Of a stretch of DNA of 64,000 nt, positions 58,776 to 64,000 are shown in pieces. Made by a program: the position numbers and the translations under genes. A model generated the notes under the pieces. The model did no database searches, had not been told where the DNA came from, and saw only the letters and a program-made list of their open reading frames with translations. Origin of the DNA: Paratinospora sagittata. Lineage: Eukaryota; Streptophyta; Magnoliopsida; Ranunculales; Menispermaceae. The DNA is taken from contig CM069594.1 of assembly GCA_035771175.1 (NCBI GenBank), positions 9,796,620 to 9,860,619 of the forward strand, read 5' to 3'. Position 1 is the stretch's first letter, and every line of letters begins with the position of its first letter.

Positions 58776-60329
58776 TGTTACTCTTAATTAAATGAGATAT
58801 TTTAATCTTGCAAGCGTACAAGAATCAGTTGTAGTATTCACAAGGTCGATCCCACAGAGATAGACTACCAACAACGGGACGAATAATTAATCAAATTCAA
58901 TAATAAAAACAACTAAGGCATATAAAACTCATTCTATTAATTCATGGAATCAATTTTAAATAATTATTACTTGGTTAAAATTGAATAAAAATCCATTCGA
59001 ACTGGAAGATAAATCAATTAAACAAACTAAACATAATTAATCTAAAAATATTTTTGACAAACTAAAAATCAACCTTCAGAACCAAATATTTTATCATAGG
59101 GAATCTTAAGCATTCAATGTATTCTGGAAATCACATTCAATCAAATGACTTTATAGAAAAAATAATTTTTCCCAAAAAAAAATAATTCAGATTTTTAATC
59201 AAATCAAAATAAACATGAAAACCCCTTTTTATTTAAAATAATAATCCCATGAACTAATTAGAACAAGAACCATAGCCTTAGGAGAATTAACTTAGCCTAA
59301 CATGATTCTAAGATAACCAAAAATTATTAATTTAAGCAATTAACAGAAAATTAAATAAACTTATCTTAAAACTAACCCAGAAAACTCAGATTCATTGCAA
59401 AATAAAACAACCTAAAATTAAACAATTCAACTAATCTGAGTTTACTAGCAAAACCTGAAATATTTAAAGCATGAATCACTAAATTCCAAATCTCTAATTA
59501 ACCCAAAAAAATTCAGAATTAATAAAATTGAATCAAACAACCATAATGCAACAACCAAACCAAGAAAATAATTATCATCCTCAAAATTCCTAATCAACAA
59601 ATCTGAAACTATAGTTGCAGAATTTTGGAAATAAAACCATCAACGCACAACTCAACACAACTCAAAATAACTAGCTAAATGCAATAGACAAATCTAATCA
59701 AACCAACTAAGTGCAAAAACTATAGTTTAACCCTCTCCACATGAAGATGCCAAGAAAAATTGAAGAAAACGCAACTATTATGTCCCCATTCAAAGTGAAG
59801 ACGAAAGAAGAGAGAAACTCCAAACAAACGCCATTGGTCCCTCCTTCCCATAGCTTGCGTTCTTTTCCCCCTTTTTCTCCAAATCTTCACCAATTTGTAG
59901 TTATCTCCAAGGTTTCTTTCTAAAACCCATCTCCATCTTCTCTCCAAAAACCTACGCACGTCTTATTTCTTCTTCTTTTTTTTTTATTTTATTTGAGTTG
60001 TTGGAACAACTATAGAGTGCTCATTGCTTTATTTTAACTAAAACTCCACCTTTCATTGTGGCCTCCATTATTTAATCCTGAAAAATGAAATAAATAAATT
60101 AGACACCACTTTAATAAATAAATATAAATAAAACATCAATTGTTCATAAACGAGTATTCACTTGTATATTTTATTATTATTTCTTAAACCACAAAAAGCT
60201 TTATATTTTTCCAAAATCACCAAAATTATGAAATTGTGAATAAAACCATCATTTTGGACATTTCATTATGTTTGTATGATTTATTTTAATAAAATGACCG
60301 CTTTAATTGGAAAAATAATCATATTATCC
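58776..60329 (-). repeat. 5' LTR of the Athila element
   Basis: 1554 bp, plus-strand start TGTTACTCTTAATT. The outer end reads TATCC where the other LTR has TATCA. Adjacent GTCCT is the TSD. The central ~780 bp is unique to this copy because the left LTR lost it. Confidence 0.9.
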
Positions 60330-60334
60330 GTCCT

Positions 60335-61823
60335 ATAGAATCGTGAGTACTTCAACCGTCACTCACGCGGGGCTAATTCTTAACGAAATAATCTCACTCC
60401 TTAACTAGCGCTCGTAAGTCTAAAACATGTTCTGTTTTGTAAGGCATTTCATGAATTTCAAATCAATGTAATATATAATCATACATAGCATGCTTACTAT
60501 TCAAATTCATTTTATTCCATATTTAAAATGTCATATAACATAATCAAAGTAAGGAAAATACTCACAAATACCAACGACCACCTACTCTCTAACACCAACT
60601 CCAATACCAGAATCCAATCAACAAATATAATCTTGTCGCACAATCATTTTATATAACCCATAATCAATTTCCAGATAATCATATTCATTTCATATATTAT
60701 TCTTAATTTTCCACTTCATTCAAAAAATTTCATAATTCTCCTCTGGTCTCACAGAGAGGTGAGGATCAGTCCAAATAATTTTTACAACCATCTAAAATAT
60801 TTTTAAGGCGAAGAACAGTGAATAGGTTTTCCAGCTACATTTCCACAATTTCTACAACCATTTAAAATATTTCAAGGCGAAAACAGTGAAAATAGGTTTT
60901 TTAGCCATATTTTCACAAGGCTTCAAGTCCAACTTATTTACTAGAACCATACACCCAATTATTAAAAATACTAATCGATATCCAAAAATCATGAAATTTA
61001 TATCAAAATGTCCAGAATTGATTACTTTATCTTTCCATAGTCTCAAACCGAAGTTTCATCGGGATTTAACATGATTCAAAAGGTCTCCAGTGTCCAATTT
61101 CACTTCTGGTAGCTGTATCAGCACCAATATATCAATTGAACACAAATAAATTACATATTCAGTGTTTCTATTACTACAGGAGTGATAATCAACCTTTCCA
61201 ACATGTTTCCAGTCCATGTGGGTCAAAACCCCATTTCTGAAAACACGAGAAAATGACTCTTACAAAAAAAATTTATACCGGTGGAATCGTTACTAGTAGC
61301 TTAAACATCAATTCTGCAACGAAATATAGCGGAAACAGCTTATTGAAGCATCGATTTGGCAGTGAAACAACTTTTCCCTTTCCTTTGGCGTTCCTCTTTG
61401 ATTCTCTGGTTCATTTTGGACCAAAAATATAAAGAAAATTGATTAAAAATGCGTCCATCGCCTTATTAAAGTGGGACCCATTGGAATCCAGTCAACTGGT
61501 TCGACTGGTTTTTCCTTTCCAACAATTATACAACCAAACGAACGTGAAACACAAATGAATTATATATCAAAATGTGTATAAAGCCACACTCTGCACTCAT
61601 TTATGACCTAATTAACCAATTTTAAAGTGCCAATTTTGAGTTAACCCAACTGCCAACCATTTTCCTATTTCATTTTTGTTTTTCACACTCTCCAGTCACA
61701 CATACAATCAATACATCTCATACATCACTATACAAGACTTCTACGTATGAAATACACGTATAATATGCCTCGACATACGTACAAGTCAATCGAATTCATT
61801 GACTAAAAGTACATGGTGTTACA
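60335..61823. other. sequence between Athila element and Tekay-like fragment
   Basis: Right part of the probable split LTR. A 40-bp phrase (ttccaca..ttctacaaccat..aaaatattt..aaggcga) is duplicated at about 60783-60825 and 60841-60895. No coding sequence was recognised. Confidence 0.5.
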
Positions 61824-62654
61824 CCCCCCAGTTATGTACAGAGGCAATACTTCAAAAATGCCAACTACTAAAGGTAGGTTGGCCAGGATAGCTGAGATGA
61901 AGAGGTTGGCTAGGTTACTACCTGATGAGACTCAAGCCAATGAGGTTTAGCTAGGGGACTTGCCCATAGTTAGTGAGTTCCCATACGTGTTTTTAGAGGA
62001 TTTACTTGGATTACCACCCCAGAGAGAGATTGACTTCGTGATTCCTGGCACTAGGTCAATTTCTAGACCACCCTATTGGATGGCACCCCACGAGTTATAG
62101 GAACTCAAAAAGGGATTCATTTGCCCCAGTTCATCTCCATTTCGATGTTGTTTGTGATGAAAAAGGATGGAAGTATGAGATTTTGTATTGATTATCGCCA
62201 AATTAATTAGGTGACGGTAAAGAATAAATATCCACTCCTGAGGATTGACGATTTGTTTGATTAGCTTAGTGGGGCCAAGTTCTTTTCCAAGATAGACTTA
62301 CAGTCCGATTATCATCAGCTAAGAATCAAGGAGGAGGATATTCATAAGTTTGTCTTTCGTATCAGATATGGGCACTACGAAATTTCTAGTCTTGGCTTTT
62401 CAACTAACCAATGCCTGACGGTGTTTATGGATTCAATGCAGAGGGTATTTAGACTATATCTGAATAAGTTTGTAATCATATTAATTGATGACATACTGAT
62501 TTATTCACAAACCCAGGTAGAGCACAAAGATCGCCTACGACTCATACTACAGACATTGGGAGAGCACAAGTTGTATGTTAAGAAAAGCATGTGGGAGTTT
62601 TGGATAAGTGAGGTGAAGATCTTAGGTCACATGGTGAATAGGGATGGTGTATTT
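61824..62654 (+). pseudogene. Tekay/Del-like Ty3-gypsy reverse transcriptase fragment
   Basis: Plus strand: FPYVFLEDLLGLPPQREIDF and ISRPPYWMAPHEL, then RT with stops and shifts (KKDGS, FCIDYRQIN-like, FSKIDLQSDYHQLRIKEED-like wording). 62421-62654 is open: FMDSMQRVFRLYLNKFV and LIDDILIYSQ with both catalytic Asp residues, then ILGHMVNRDG. It is cut at 62654 by an LTR. Gag, protease, integrase and LTRs of this element are not in view. Confidence 0.85.
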
Positions 62655-64000
62655 TGTAACACCCGTACCTTAAGATGATGTCATCTTGACCGTAGAGTAC
62701 TCGGATACGCTTATGTGTGTGTATTTGTACGTGTTTCGATTCCTTTGATTCATGTTTTGTGCCCAAATGGGTATGAGGATATTAAAAATGAGTTAAACTC
62801 ATTTTTACATAGAAATCAATTGGTTATACGCGAAATTCCGATATGTATTGACCGAATAGCGAAAAGATGAAAAATCTGAAAATCTGGAAAACCTTAAATG
62901 TGTTTCACCCTGGCCAAGAAGCTTCCAAGCCAAAAATATTCCTAAAATGCGTTCCAGGTCACTGAAACACGTTTTGGTTCAGTAAAGTACAAAAAAACGA
63001 CTTTTTTGTGTGGACCCAAACTCGTGTATTTAAGCGACCAACACCCATTTTTGGTTCATTTGCACGTTTTTTACTTAGAAAAGAAGGGGAAAAGAGGTGG
63101 AGAAGAGAAAGGAGAGGGAAGCTAGGGTTTTGATGATTTTTGCTCAAAACTCCCTCTAAGGTATACCATCTTTCCCCATTTTCTTCCTTCTATATCTTTC
63201 ATGTGTGTTTGCAAGCTTTCTTTTGACCTAGGGTTTGCTATGAATCCTGGATTTGGTGGGTTCTTGACCTAAGGTTTACATGTTTAGGCTATTTTACGCT
63301 TGTTTATGATGCTAATGGCCTTCCCTAACCTAGAACAACCCCAAATGGTGTGTTTCTACCCATGAATCCTGAAATTTGTGAAGGGTGTTGGAAGAACAAA
63401 TCTTGGAGTTAGGGTTTATATGTCATATTTGTTTGATTATAGGCCATTGGGAACCTATTGAAGGTAAAACCCCAATTTCTAGCAAGAAATTGGAGTGGTT
63501 ATGTCTATTGACCTAAACTAGAATTTTTGGACTTAGGGTTTGCCATTGGATTTGCATGTAACGTATGATGAATAGATGGGTAAATGTGGTGTTATGGTGG
63601 TCCAATTTACTGATCTTGATGGTTGCAAACCCTAGGTGTAGTGCAATTTTGGCCTAGGCCTTGTAATTTGGAAAATTGCAATGAATTTGAGGATTTGCCC
63701 AAATTTAGAGATTTTGACCTAATTGATGTCAATTGGTCAAATAGACTTGCAATTAGTCTAATTAACCCTATTGATGATTGAATGTCATGTATTATAGTAG
63801 TTAGATCAACCTATTGCATTCAATTGGGCCAAATGTGGGTTAATTGGGCAATATGGGATTGGCTCATGTGTAGGACCATTTTAGAATCTTGATTGGCATT
63901 TGATTTGGATTTAAACATGGTTGTTGGCATACTTGGATTGATTTTCAGTTTTGGCATAAACCATGTATGTTTCAGGATTTGTGAATGATCTAAGTTAACC
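62655..64000 (+). mobile_element. LTR of the TGACGTCA family, running off the window
   Basis: Starts TGTAACACCCGTACCTTAAG like the LTR at 33757, and stays similar through the AGAAAAGAGGTGGAGAAGAG block (about 63092) and ATTCAATTGGG..AAATGTGGGTTAA (about 63818-63843). The TGACGTCA palindrome is present as TGATGTCA at 62677-62684. Whether it is solo or part of a full element cannot be told. Left flank TATTT would be its TSD. Confidence 0.82.

Larger units (their letters stand above)
48304..60329 (-). mobile_element. Athila-type Ty3-gypsy element with both LTRs, TSD GTCCT
   Basis: The 5' LTR is at right (58776-60329) and the 3' LTR at left (48304-49077). GTCCT lies at 48299-48303 and at 60330-60334. 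A tRNA-Asp-type primer binding site and a GGTTGGGGG purine tract fit the LTR borders. Gag, protease, RT, RNase H and integrase remnants follow in order on the minus strand. Solo LTRs at 52551-54380 and 55994-57379 are nested. Without them the element is about 8.8 kb. No env-like frame was seen. Confidence 0.93.
47758..61823 (-). mobile_element. probable old LTR split by the Athila element (about 2.0 kb of its own sequence)
   Basis: The left part, 47758-48303, begins TGTTGCGACTTCC, followed by GGTGACGTCGTAA, which resembles the TGTCACGACCC..TGACGTCA start of the LTR at 35452. The right part, 60335-61823, ends GGTGTTACA. Flanks (CCTGC and CCCCC) do not form a clean TSD. The join across the Athila element follows from its perfect TSD. 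The borders of this outer LTR are inferred. Confidence 0.5.

Noticed and set aside
1..64000. A CRISPR array, bacterial-type operon, tRNA or rRNA gene
   Set aside because: No regularly spaced identical repeats with unique spacers, no operon structure and no tRNA-like cloverleaf were seen. The tRNA-like signals are primer binding sites and a SINE.

Overview
This is nuclear DNA of a flowering plant, most likely a eudicot. It is AT-rich and dominated by plant transposon lineages: SIRE/Maximus-type Ty1-copia, Athila- and chromovirus-type Ty3-gypsy, a CACTA (En/Spm) element, Tourist-like and CACTA-derived MITEs, an L1-type LINE fragment and a tRNA-derived Au-type SINE. No bacterial features, rRNA, tRNA genes or CRISPR arrays were seen. 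The species cannot be named from the sequence.

Only two ordinary protein genes are convincing. They are intronless, on the + strand, and paralogous: 17779-18813 (344 aa) and 44576-45622 (348 aa). Both encode polytopic membrane proteins of the uncharacterised plant family that includes Arabidopsis At5g44860/At4g19950. They look like a tandem duplicate pair pushed apart by later insertions, mainly one CACTA element.

Layout. 1-~5.7 kb: minus-strand SIRE-type copia element running off the left edge (RT, integrase, protease, gag, primer binding site, 5' LTR). 5.8-12.6 kb: decayed plus-strand chromovirus interrupted by two solo LTRs (7477-8678 and 9518-11960). 12.6-17.8 kb: AT-rich intergenic DNA with a 118-bp CACTA-type MITE, a 499-bp Tourist-like MITE and a solo LTR. 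17.8-18.8 kb: gene 1. 19.8-40.4 kb: a 20.6-kb CACTA element with TSD TCT and both TIRs. It is packed with a solo LTR (22052-24529), a complete 3.8-kb non-autonomous LTR element (26376-30184), and a solo LTR (33757-39323) that itself contains an inverted solo LTR of the same family (35452-38321). 40.5-43.6 kb: solo LTR, LINE fragment, LTR fragment. 44.6-45.6 kb: gene 2, followed by an Au-like SINE. 47.8-61.8 kb: a probable old LTR split by an Athila-type element (48304-60329, TSD GTCCT), which is itself split by two solo LTRs. 61.8 kb to the end: a Tekay/Del-like reverse transcriptase remnant cut by another LTR that leaves the window.

Insertion boundaries rest on TG..CA termini plus target-site duplications read directly from the sequence. 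Most TSD differences are C/T or G/A transitions, as expected for methylated, ageing repeats. Removing the nested insertions gives a CACTA element of about 8.7 kb and an Athila element of about 8.8 kb. All transposon genes seen carry stops, frameshifts, deletions or catalytic substitutions. I found no evidence for a new coding system. The most interesting material is the nested architecture around the gene pair and the unusual motif arrays inside the LTRs.
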